Source: JACVCK01 sp041940385 (GTDB lineage Bacteria; Planctomycetota; Phycisphaerae; Phycisphaerales; UBA1924). From it: 5,734 nucleotides of DNA. The translations under genes were made by a program, and so were the position numbers. Below the pieces are notes generated by a model. That model made no database searches. It saw only the letters and a list, made by a program, of their open reading frames with translations, and was not told the origin of the DNA. The stretch spans positions 1 through 5,734 of the forward strand of contig JBGTSD010000134.1 of NCBI GenBank assembly GCA_041940385.1. Reading direction: 5' to 3'. This document shows positions 1-5,344 of this stretch, in pieces; positions within the stretch are counted from its first letter, which is position 1, and each line of letters begins with the position of its first letter.

Positions 1-320
1 CGGATCTGCTTCAACTCGTCATACGCCTCGACGACCTTGTTCCGGACCTGGAGCAGCATGTTGAACGCCGTCTCCGCCTTGTTCGTGGCCGTCAGGATCC
101 CCTCCAGGTCATCCCGCCGACCGGCCTTCATGTCCTCGATCGCCGTGGTCGCGTCCTGCTGGAGCTTGTTCACCTGGTTCAGGTTCGCCAGCAGCACATC
201 CTTAAAGGACGGCGCGTTCGGATCGACCGGCTGACCGCCCGCAGGGACGCCCTGCGCGCGCCCCGGCTGGATCGGGTTCACCCCGCCCGCACCGCCGATC
301 AGTCCAAGTGGATCGCTCAT
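1..320 (-). CDS. fliE: Flagellar hook-basal body complex protein FliE (partial, 3' end cut)
   Basis: FliE is a small export-gate/rod adaptor that joins the MS ring to the proximal rod of the flagellar basal body. The visible part is 106 codons starting MSDPLGLIGG. A Gly/Pro-rich, probably disordered N-terminus (residues 1-45) is followed by the family's helical core: SFKDVLLANLNQVNKLQQ, a mid helix with DMKAGRRDDLEGIL, and the diagnostic C-terminal block AFNMLLQVRNKVVEAYDE. FliE proteins usually have about 100-110 residues and end just after this block, so only a few residues and the stop should be missing beyond position 1. The ATG at 318-320 is preceded by GAGG with 5 bases spacing, one of the better ribosome binding sites in this window. 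It is the third gene of a flgB-flgC-fliE cluster, 41 bases after the flgC stop. This order is typical of flagellar operons. Confidence 0.93.
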   Translation of the reverse strand, partial: MSDPLGLIGGAGGVNPIQPGRAQGVPAGGQPVDPNAPSFKDVLLANLNQVNKLQQDATTAIEDMKAGRRDDLEGILTATNKAETAFNMLLQVRNKVVEAYDELKQI

Positions 321-361
321 ATCAACCTCGATGCGCGATGCGCAATTTCAACGCGCAATTC

Positions 362-793
362 CTACGCAATCAGGCGCAAGGCCTGCCCCAACATCGTCTT
401 GGTGGCCTCCGCCGCCGCAATGTTCGCCTCGTACGCCCGCGCCGCCTCCAGCGCGTTCACCTGCTCCATCATCGGGTCAATGTTCGGGAACAGGACGTAC
501 CCCGCGTCCGGATGTCCCTCCGGGAACGCGTATTCGCTCGTCGGATCGAACACCTTGCGGAACGGGGCGTCGTCCATCCCGATCTCCGCCACGTGCACGC
601 CCCCGGCCCTGCCCTCGCGCGTCATCGACGACGGGTCCCCCGCCGCCAGGTGCGCCACGCGACGCCGAAACGGGTTCGGCTGCCCCGACGGATCCAGGAT
701 CGCGTCGGCGTTCGCGATGTTCGCCGCGATGACCTCGAGGCGCGTCCTTTGCGCCGTCAGGCCGCTGACCGAGATGTCCAGTGCGCCGTACAT
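362..793 (-). CDS. flgC: Flagellar basal-body rod protein FlgC
   Basis: FlgC is a proximal rod subunit exported by the flagellar type III system and assembled in the periplasm. The 143-residue product starts MYGALDISVSGLTAQRTRLE and carries the N-terminal rod/hook signature around residues 8-30, including VIAANIANA. The C-terminal axial domain around residues 98-143 contains GYVLFPNIDPMMEQVNALEA, then ARAYEANIAAAEATKTMLGQ. Both ends match the conserved coiled-coil segments of the family. The length is slightly above the roughly 134 residues of enteric FlgC, with extra residues in the middle. I chose the ATG at 791-793 because homology begins there; a longer in-frame TTG start at 817 would add eight residues that do not look like FlgC. 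AAGGAA lies 12 bases upstream, which is far for a ribosome site. The flgB stop is 64 bases upstream, and that spacer contains a hairpin repeat. Confidence 0.95.
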   Translation of the reverse strand: MYGALDISVSGLTAQRTRLEVIAANIANADAILDPSGQPNPFRRRVAHLAAGDPSSMTREGRAGGVHVAEIGMDDAPFRKVFDPTSEYAFPEGHPDAGYVLFPNIDPMMEQVNALEAARAYEANIAAAEATKTMLGQALRLIA

Positions 794-820
794 GCCGGTT
801 CCCGCTTCCTTATCCAAGAA

Positions 821-849
821 GGCCTCGGCTCCGCCGAAGCCGTGTTCTC
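821..849. repeat. Degenerate copy of the window's palindromic repeat, in the flgB-flgC spacer
   Basis: GGCCTCGGC (821-829) pairs with GCCGAAGCC (833-841) with one mismatch around a three-base loop. The stretch 821-848 aligns without gaps to 1488-1515 of the second clear repeat copy at 21 of 28 positions, including the shared trailing GTG.TCT. I infer a decayed member of the same family that now lies inside the flagellar transcript, where it could act as an mRNA hairpin between flgB and flgC. The match is short and the sequence is GC-rich, so chance similarity remains possible. Confidence 0.45.
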
Positions 850-857
850 ACAACGCT

Positions 858-1298
858 TTAGATGCGGCCGGAGATCGCCGTCCGCAACTGGTCGTACCGT
901 GACTTCAGCAATTCCGTGGCCACCCGGTGCGCCCCCACGTTCTCCACCGAGTCCTGCATCAGCCGCTCGAGGTCCCGGTTGTTCCGATCGTGAAACAGCA
1001 GCCCCTTCCGCGGCTCCACCGGCTCCAATCGGAACCCGTCGTGGTCGTCCGCGCGAATGGCCCGCGTGGAGCTGAACCCCAGCTCCCCCCGGTGCCCGCC
1101 CCACCGCTCCCGACGCTCATCGATCGCCCGCCCCAGCACCTGCTGGAACTCCGCGGGCGAGACGTCCCTCTGGATGAAATCGGGCGTGTCGATGTTCGCG
1201 ATGTTGTGCGCCAGCATCTTCTGCCGCGCCGACGCGAACCTCACCGTCGCCTCCAGCGCCGGGATCGCATCCGCCGTAGCCAGCTCAGAAATGAACAT
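858..1298 (-). CDS. flgB: Flagellar basal-body rod protein FlgB
   Basis: FlgB is a proximal rod component, exported through the flagellar type III apparatus and located between the MS ring/FliE and FlgC. The 146-residue product starts MFISELATADAIPALEATVR. The family signature RQKMLAHNIANIDTPDF falls near residues 25-41. The C-terminal helix has NRDLERLMQDSVENVGAH, then RVATELLKSRYDQLRTAISG, matching the usual 'eN...y..a..ll..ry..l..ai.g' ending. Length is within the normal range of about 130-150 residues. The ATG at 1296-1298 is preferred by homology. Another in-frame ATG at 1308-1310 would add only MVGG. A run of G lies just before the chosen start but gives a poor ribosome site. This is the first gene of the flgB-flgC-fliE operon, and a -24/-12 promoter-like element lies immediately upstream. 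Confidence 0.93.
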   Translation of the reverse strand: MFISELATADAIPALEATVRFASARQKMLAHNIANIDTPDFIQRDVSPAEFQQVLGRAIDERRERWGGHRGELGFSSTRAIRADDHDGFRLEPVEPRKGLLFHDRNNRDLERLMQDSVENVGAHRVATELLKSRYDQLRTAISGRI

Positions 1299-1310
1299 GC
1301 CCCCAACCAT

Positions 1311-1328
1311 CCGCAATCCCGGCGCCAA
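1311..1328 (-). promoter_or_regulatory. Candidate sigma-54 (-24/-12) promoter for the flgB operon
   Basis: On the minus strand the element reads TTGGCGCC, then GGGA, then TTGCG. This keeps the essential GG-N10-GC spacing and most of the sigma-54 consensus (TTGGCACG-N4-TTGCW), with A, G and W replaced by G, C and G. Many flagellar operons are sigma-54 dependent, so the position before flgB is meaningful. The predicted transcription start would be near 1301, only about three bases before the flgB ATG. That is unusually short and is the main argument against it. Confidence 0.4.
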
Positions 1329-1346
1329 CTGATTTTCCGGGGGATG

Positions 1347-1390
1347 GCGCCACTCGTCGGGCGCCACTGGTCGGGTGCCACTGGTTTCGG
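1347..1390. repeat. Short tandem array of a 14-16 base unit leading into the palindromic repeat
   Basis: Three adjacent units are visible: GCGCCACTCGTCGG (1347-1360), GCGCCACTGGTCGG (1361-1374) and GTGCCACTGGTTTCGG (1375-1390). The third unit is the left end of the first palindromic repeat copy. The array looks like duplication of the repeat's head and lies between the flagellar promoter region and the HNH gene. Confidence 0.7.
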
Positions 1391-1413
1391 CTTTGAGAAA
1401 CCAGTGCTCTCCC
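1375..1413. repeat. Palindromic interspersed repeat, copy 1
   Basis: A perfect 10-base inverted repeat, CACTGGTTTC (1379-1388) and GAAACCAGTG (1397-1406), flanks an eight-base loop. The wider unit, about 39 bases from GTGCCACTGG to GCTCTCCCG, recurs at 1480-1519. No T-run follows on either strand, so this is not a standard intrinsic terminator. It resembles REP-type intergenic hairpins, which are often mobilised by RAYT transposases; none is encoded in this window. Confidence 0.75.
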
Positions 1414-1479
1414 GATCACCCCCTCCGAGCCGCGATCTTCCAGCCCGCGCGCCTCCTGCGACGCCGATCTTCCGGCCAG

Positions 1480-1519
1480 GCGCCACTGGTTTCGGCTCGG
1501 CGAAACCCGTGCTCTTCCG
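1480..1519. repeat. Palindromic interspersed repeat, copy 2
   Basis: CACTGGTTTC (1484-1493) and GAAACCCGTG (1502-1511) form a 10-base stem with one mismatch around an eight-base loop GGCTCGGC. The flanks match copy 1: CGCC before the stem and CTCTTCCG after it. Both copies have the same orientation, 105 bases apart. The rest of the 1299-1616 gene-free stretch shows no ORF with coding character. It contains only these repeats, the promoter-like element near flgB, and a weak hairpin just downstream of the HNH gene. Confidence 0.7.
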
Positions 1520-1566
1520 GGGGTCCCACAGAGCCGGGCGATTCCACTGCGCGACGCATCAAGCCA

Positions 1567-1600
1567 GGCACAGGGCCGCTCGCAGCCCCGCGGGTGTGCC
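1567..1600 (-). terminator. Possible hairpin after the HNH gene (weak terminator candidate)
   Basis: GGCACA (1567-1572) and TGTGCC (1595-1600) are inverted repeats enclosing a second GGGC/GCCC pairing, so a bulged stem can form 17 bases after the HNH stop codon on the minus strand. There is no following T-run, so factor-independent termination is doubtful. It could instead protect the 3' end of the mRNA. Confidence 0.25.
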
Positions 1601-1616
1601 GTCGATCCGCGGCGAC

Positions 1617-2561
1617 CTATCGCATGGCGCGTTGAGGGGAACGCAAGCGACGCTTCAACTCGCGAGCCGTCAGTCCCTTTTCACGATGGATCATGCGATG
1701 GCAATTGGCACAGATCAGGTCGAAGCAGTTCGCAGTTGTGCGGGTCTTACCCCTGATCTCGCCCAGCGGAACTTTGTGATGGGCCTCAATGAATCCCTCG
1801 CCCATCTGTCCGTAACTCAAGACGAAGCTGAATCCGCACACATCGCATCGGAGGAGCGGATCTTTCCCTAGGCGGCGCGCCTTTACCTCCTGGACAATCA
1901 TCGGATCACGCTCTATTCGGTAGTGAAGCGCGAGCCGCCTTCCACCCTCGATGACTGATGGTGAGTAATTGCTCACGGCCTCAGCATGAGTTGCGATTTG
2001 CAACAAGCCCAAGAGTCGGGCTACTTCGTCACCACTCAGCGTCTGTCCCCGCGCTGCGTTTGGCGAAACTGAGATCCTCGCGTGCTCGAGCAGAACGGGT
2101 GTGTCAGGCGCCTGAACAGCCTCGATGATCAACGCCGCGATCTTTCCTTTGTTCGCAAACCGCTCGCTCGTCGCGGCGAAATCGTCAGCAAGCTTGAGAT
2201 CAGCTCGACTGGCCAGCTCGCGATGAACCTGCGCAATATCGCCTTGGTATCTCTCGCGAAGTATGCCGAAGAGGTGAACCCGTCGGGGCGATTCCCCATT
2301 CTTCACGCAGAAGAGCCAGCCGCGATCTCGTAGTCGGGGCAGATGTCCGGTCGGTCTGCGAACAAAGACAGCAGTTCCGCCGAGGGAGTCCAAAGTCCGC
2401 TCTCGAAGCCAAACTGGATCCGAGAGCAGGACATAGCCAGAACGGCCACCATCACCAGACCGCACATTACGAGTTTGCTTGGCGATTGCGTTGATGGCCC
2501 AGTTTACTAAATCGCGAACGCGCTCGAAATAGACACGGTCCTGTTCTTCGCGCCCACTCAA
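1617..2561 (-). CDS. HNH endonuclease with unassigned N-terminal domain, possible modified-DNA restriction enzyme
   Basis: This is a 314-residue reading from a TTG start. The C-terminal part is a clear McrA-type HNH nuclease: zinc-knuckle pair CDVCGF (C239, C242), catalytic GFIEAHHKVPL (H261, H262), and the second pair with the HNH asparagine and histidine in CANCHRMIH (C284, N286, C287, H288, H292). The preceding ERDP near residue 217 is typical of this subfamily. Residues 1-200 match nothing I can name. The segment around residues 43-105 (GYVLLSDPVWL, later WLFCVKNGE and VHLFGILRE) loosely resembles PUA-like/EVE folds that read modified bases; that is inference. The TTG at 2559-2561 overlaps the stop of the upstream HD-GYP gene as TTGA. 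No good ribosome site or in-frame ATG is near. A GTG at 2465 would shorten the protein by 32 residues, and a GTG at 2750 would overlap the neighbour by about 190 bases. Local GC is about 50-55%, well below the flanks, suggesting acquisition. Confidence 0.8.
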   Translation of the reverse strand: MSGREEQDRVYFERVRDLVNWAINAIAKQTRNVRSGDGGRSGYVLLSDPVWLRERTLDSLGGTAVFVRRPTGHLPRLRDRGWLFCVKNGESPRRVHLFGILRERYQGDIAQVHRELASRADLKLADDFAATSERFANKGKIAALIIEAVQAPDTPVLLEHARISVSPNAARGQTLSGDEVARLLGLLQIATHAEAVSNYSPSVIEGGRRLALHYRIERDPMIVQEVKARRLGKDPLLRCDVCGFSFVLSYGQMGEGFIEAHHKVPLGEIRGKTRTTANCFDLICANCHRMIHREKGLTARELKRRLRSPQRAMR

Positions 2562-3826
2562 TACGTAATCGGATTCACCGGCGTCCCCCCATCCTCCGCG
2601 GGCGCCTCCGGCTTGTACGCATCGAAGACCGCCTCGATCTCCGGCCGCGCCTTCACGAACGCGTCCACCACGTCCGGATCGAACTGCGTGCCGCGGTTCT
2701 TCGCGATCTCCTCGAACGCCCAGTCCACGCTGAACGCCGGCTTGTAGCACCGCTTGCTCGTCAGCGCATCGAAGACGTCCGCCACCGCCGTCACCCGCCC
2801 CTCGAGCGGGATCTCCGCGCCCGCCACCCGGTGCGGGTAGCCGGCGCCGTCCCAGCGCTCGTGGTGGCTCATCGCGATCTTCTCGGCGAACTGCAGCAGC
2901 TCGTTCTCCGAGCCCTTGAGAATGTGCCCGCCGATCAGCGTGTGCCGCTGCATCACCAGCCGCTCCGCGTCCGTCAGCTTGCCCGGCTTCTGCAGGATCG
3001 CGTCCGGCACGCCCAGCTTGCCCACATCATGCATCGGGCTCGCGAACAGCATCAGCCGCGCCCAGTCCCGCGGCGCCCCCATATACCTGGCAATCGTCTC
3101 GCAGTAGAGACTCACCCGCTGGATGTGCTGGCTCGTCTCCTGGTCGCGGAACTCCGCCGCCGTGGACAGCCGCATAATCGTGTCCAGGTGCGAGCGATAG
3201 AGCTGATCGCGCATCTGCGCATTGCGCACGCTCAGCGCCGCCATCGACGCCAGCCCCTGCACGATCTGCTGATCCCGCGCCGAGAACGGCCCCGCGTTCG
3301 CCTCGTCGTCCAGCCGGTTGATGAGCTGGATCACCCCCACCACCTGCGCCGACCGGTCCACCAGCGGCGCCACGATCATCGACACCGTCCGGTACCCCGT
3401 CATCCGGTCGAACGATGGATCGAACTTCAGCCCACCCGACGCCGGCAACTGCTGCACGTCGTCGATCCGCAGCGCCTGCTTCCGCCACGCCGCGTGACCC
3501 GCCAGCGACGAATCGTCGATCGGGATCGTCTTGCCGCCCAGCGATCCGGTGATGAAGCGGCGCTCGTCCACCCGCGGCGTGATGTCGAGGTCATGCCGCG
3601 CATCGTTCTGCGCGCACACGAACCGCAGCCGCCCCGCCTCGGTGACATACACCGTCCCCGCCTCCGCGCGCGTGAGGATCCGCGCCTGGCGGAGCAGCTC
3701 GTCGAGCAGCTCCTCCACCGGCCGCGCCTCGTTCAGGCGCGTGCAGATCCCGAGCAGCGCGTCGAATTCAACGCGCAGCGCCGATCCTGCGTCCGAAGCC
3801 GCCATGCTGGGCGTCATGGTGCTCAT
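2558..3826 (-). CDS. GAF and HD-GYP domain cyclic-di-GMP phosphodiesterase
   Basis: This is a cytoplasmic 422-residue protein predicted to hydrolyse cyclic-di-GMP to pGpG or GMP, lowering the signal that favours sessile life over motility. A GAF sensor domain covers about residues 17-205; examples are AEAGTVYVTEAGRLRF and the strand VVGVIQLINRLDDE near 162-175. An HD-GYP domain covers about 212-405 and has all the expected metal/substrate motifs: H234, the HD pair in MHDVGKLGVPDA (H266, D267, K270), H295, H301, the HH pair H321-H322 followed by GAGYP (GYP at 329-331), and D350 in AVADVFDALTSKR. No signal peptide or membrane segment is visible. The ATG at 3824-3826 has no obvious Shine-Dalgarno site; ATGs four and eight codons in are alternatives. 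It lies upstream of the HNH gene, and the flagellar operon follows in the same direction. What the GAF domain senses cannot be read from the sequence. Confidence 0.93.
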   Translation of the reverse strand: MSTMTPSMAASDAGSALRVEFDALLGICTRLNEARPVEELLDELLRQARILTRAEAGTVYVTEAGRLRFVCAQNDARHDLDITPRVDERRFITGSLGGKTIPIDDSSLAGHAAWRKQALRIDDVQQLPASGGLKFDPSFDRMTGYRTVSMIVAPLVDRSAQVVGVIQLINRLDDEANAGPFSARDQQIVQGLASMAALSVRNAQMRDQLYRSHLDTIMRLSTAAEFRDQETSQHIQRVSLYCETIARYMGAPRDWARLMLFASPMHDVGKLGVPDAILQKPGKLTDAERLVMQRHTLIGGHILKGSENELLQFAEKIAMSHHERWDGAGYPHRVAGAEIPLEGRVTAVADVFDALTSKRCYKPAFSVDWAFEEIAKNRGTQFDPDVVDAFVKARPEIEAVFDAYKPEAPAEDGGTPVNPITY

Positions 3827-3872
3827 ACCCGGGTGCCTACCCCAACGATCCGGGGAATCTTCTGCACCAACG

Positions 3873-3901
3873 AGTCTACGAAACCCCTCTTCTGGTCACA
3901 A
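3873..3901 (-). promoter_or_regulatory. Candidate sigma-70-type promoter for the HD-GYP gene
   Basis: On the minus strand TTGTGA (3896-3901) and TAGACT (3873-3878) are separated by exactly 17 bases. Each matches four of six consensus bases for -35 and -10. A start near 3866 would give a leader of about 40 bases before the ATG at 3826. This rests on pattern only, and such matches are moderately common. Confidence 0.35.
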
Positions 3902-4079
3902 GGATGGCGAGGGTGAATCCAACATCACCTACGCAGCATTTCGGCCCGCCGCGGCTCACGCATCACGTGAAATCCGCCCGAGCGGCCCCGAGCGACCCAC
4001 CACGCCCGATTATCGCCCGCGCCGTGGAATACCCGCGGCCCCGCGGCGATTGACCCACTGTTCTTCCTCCCTCCTCCCG
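3902..4079. other. Gene-free part of the divergent spacer, GC-rich with small palindromes
   Basis: No ORF with coding character is visible. The stretch contains the palindrome TCACGTGA (3963-3970) preceded by a partial direct repeat CTCACG, a direct repeat CCCGAGCG spaced by two bases near 3978-3995, and two adjacent CCGCGG palindromes near 4034-4047. A pyrimidine-rich run (TTCTTCCTCCCTCCTCCC) ends the stretch. These could be regulator sites for either divergent gene, but nothing identifies a regulator. Confidence 0.3.
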
Positions 4080-4112
4080 AAAGGGGGACGTGGACGCCCG
4101 CGTCCCCCTTTT
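4080..4112 (+). terminator. Terminator-like hairpin upstream of rlmE
   Basis: AAAGGGGGACG (4080-4090) and CGTCCCCCTTT (4101-4111) form a perfect 11-base stem with a 10-base loop, ending in TTTT on the plus strand. A smaller alternative stem, GGACG (4092-4096) with CGTCC (4101-4105), competes for the same right arm. The shape is that of an intrinsic terminator for a rightward transcript, yet no gene ends here. It may insulate rlmE from upstream transcription, mark the end of a short RNA, or act as an attenuator if transcription begins upstream. Confidence 0.5.
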
Positions 4113-4141
4113 GATTCCGCCGGCGGCGCCGCCTGTACACT
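4111..4141 (+). promoter_or_regulatory. Candidate promoter giving a leaderless rlmE mRNA
   Basis: TACACT (4136-4141) resembles a -10 element and lies six bases before the GTG start of rlmE, the geometry expected when transcription begins at the start codon. TTGATT (4111-4116) is a possible -35, but the 19-base spacing is long. No Shine-Dalgarno sequence precedes the GTG, which fits leaderless translation. The evidence is pattern only. Confidence 0.35.
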
Positions 4142-4147
4142 CGACCC

Positions 4148-4759
4148 GTGCCGCCCCGCCGCGTCCTCCACGACAAGTTCTTCAAGCAGGCCAAGGCCGA
4201 GGGCTACGTCGCGCGCTCCGCGTACAAGCTCATCGAGATCGACGAACGCAAGCGCCTGATCCGCCCCGGCGACGCCGTCCTCGACCTGGGCTGCGCCCCC
4301 GGCGCCTGGCTCCAGGTCGCAGGGCAGAAAGTCGGCCCCAAGGGCCTCGTCGTCGGCATCGACCTCAAACCCGTCGATCACCACATGCCCGCCAACGTGC
4401 GCACCATCGTCGGCGACATCTACGAAACGCTCTTCGAGGACTTCCTCGCGCACACGGATGGCAAGCCGTTCGACGTGGTGGTGTCGGATATGGCGCCGAA
4501 CACCAGCGGGCATGGGGATCATTTCCTGAGCGTGCGGCTGTGTGATCGGGTTCTGGACCTGATCGAGCAATCGGCCGGGGCTGGGACGCCGCTGCTGAAG
4601 CGCGGCGGGAACCTGACGATGAAGGTCTTCGAGGGGGAGGCGTACAGCGACCTGCTGGGGCGAACGGCGGGGATGTTCGCGGAGGCGAAGGGGTTCAAGC
4701 CGAAGGCGAGCAGGGATGTGTCGCGGGAGATATATGTGGTGGGGTTCGGGCTGAGGTAG
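4148..4759 (+). CDS. rlmE: 23S rRNA (uridine-2'-O-)methyltransferase RlmE (FtsJ/RrmJ family)
   Basis: The enzyme uses S-adenosylmethionine to methylate the 2'-OH of a uridine in the 23S rRNA A loop (U2552 in E. coli), a late step in 50S subunit assembly. The 203-residue product is close to the 209 of E. coli. The SAM-binding motif DLGCAPGAWLQVA lies at residues 46-58, and GIDLKPV at 70-76 follows as motif II. The catalytic K-D-K-E tetrad is intact: K27 in SAYKLIEID, D114 in VVSDMAPNTSG, K159 in LTMKVFEG and E194 in SREIYVVG. The GTG at 4148 is the natural start because homology begins with the RRVLHDKFFKQAK segment and no earlier start is plausible. There is no ribosome site. Codon choice changes sharply near codon 100, from C-ending to G-ending triplets, which is odd within one gene. 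An unrelated ORF starts 30 bases downstream and may be co-transcribed. Confidence 0.96.
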   Translation: MPPRRVLHDKFFKQAKAEGYVARSAYKLIEIDERKRLIRPGDAVLDLGCAPGAWLQVAGQKVGPKGLVVGIDLKPVDHHMPANVRTIVGDIYETLFEDFLAHTDGKPFDVVVSDMAPNTSGHGDHFLSVRLCDRVLDLIEQSAGAGTPLLKRGGNLTMKVFEGEAYSDLLGRTAGMFAEAKGFKPKASRDVSREIYVVGFGLR

Positions 4760-4789
4760 TTGTGCTCCATCGTCGAGGGCGCCGCTCCA

Positions 4790-5344
4790 ATGGTTCAGAC
4801 TGAGTACCTGTTGTTGGAGTCGTCGGAGGATCTGCTGTTTGAGCAGATTCTCGGCGTTGGCGCCACCATCATCCAACAGGGAGTCATCGCGCTCCCCGAG
4901 CCGCCTCCGCTCCATTCCAGCGCGGCAATTCGCGAGGCGATGAGGGAGCGCGCGTACTCCTTCGTCATAACGCATCCCGAGTACACCCGGCGCCCGCTCC
5001 GCATCTCGAATGCCACTCCATTCGACGATGGTCGGCCTTGCTTCATCGTGGGTCAATGCGTAGGCGGGCCTGGGATTACGCTGGAGCCGTGCCATTGGAA
5101 TCGTCGAGAGGGCGCTCGTACAGGCACAGGGCGCATCGCATACTGCTCCTCGTATGAACTTGATGGTGAGTATGTAGACCCCGGCCCCGAACTGAAGGCC
5201 TACTACAAGAAGTTTGTCGGCATGCTGAACACAATGACAATTCGCGTGCGGAGCAAAGCCCAGAGACACACGCTCCGACTTGATCGAGCGATTCCCATCG
5301 AGGACGTTGCGGCGATTGTCGGATTCGGCTCGTGGGCTCGATAA
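4790..5344 (+). CDS. Hypothetical protein, unrecognised family
   Basis: This is a 184-residue soluble-looking protein starting MVQTEYLLLESSEDLLFEQI; I do not recognise the family. No membrane segment, signal peptide or known catalytic motif is obvious. Visible features are an N-terminal helix rich in acidic and Leu residues, a Pro stretch ALPEPPPL near residue 35, a central FIVGQCVGGPGITLEPCHW segment that looks like beta strands, an amphipathic helix LKAYYKKFVGMLNTMTIRVR near 146-165, and two cysteines close to the centre. The ATG at 4790 is chosen over an in-frame TTG at 4760. GAGG lies 11 bases upstream, which is weak. It begins 30 bases after the rlmE stop and may share its transcript. 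Two counted 60-base blocks are 53-55% GC, clearly below rlmE, so it may be recently acquired. The ORF is intact and long enough that coding is likely, but this is not proven by homology. Confidence 0.65.
   Translation: MVQTEYLLLESSEDLLFEQILGVGATIIQQGVIALPEPPPLHSSAAIREAMRERAYSFVITHPEYTRRPLRISNATPFDDGRPCFIVGQCVGGPGITLEPCHWNRREGARTGTGRIAYCSSYELDGEYVDPGPELKAYYKKFVGMLNTMTIRVRSKAQRHTLRLDRAIPIEDVAAIVGFGSWAR

Noticed and set aside
1375..1519. The two palindromic repeats as a CRISPR array.
   Set aside because: There are only two copies, 105 bases apart, with long internal palindromes and no regular spacer pattern or cas genes.
1375..1519. The palindromic repeats as intrinsic terminators of the HNH transcript.
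   Set aside because: Neither hairpin is followed by a T-run on the minus or plus strand.
927..1871. A 314-codon plus-strand open frame spanning flgB, the repeat region and the HNH 3' end.
   Set aside because: It crosses two clear minus-strand genes and the palindromic repeats, and shows no protein family signature.
1617..2750. A longer HNH protein starting at the GTG at 2750 (377 residues).
   Set aside because: The first 63 residues are only the out-of-frame reading of the HD-GYP C-terminal region and look like Gly/Arg-rich noise; protein-like sequence begins near 2561.
2831..3916. A 361-codon plus-strand open frame opposite the HD-GYP gene.
   Set aside because: Its composition is dominated by Arg, His, Leu and Pro with no motif, and the opposite strand encodes an intact GAF/HD-GYP protein.
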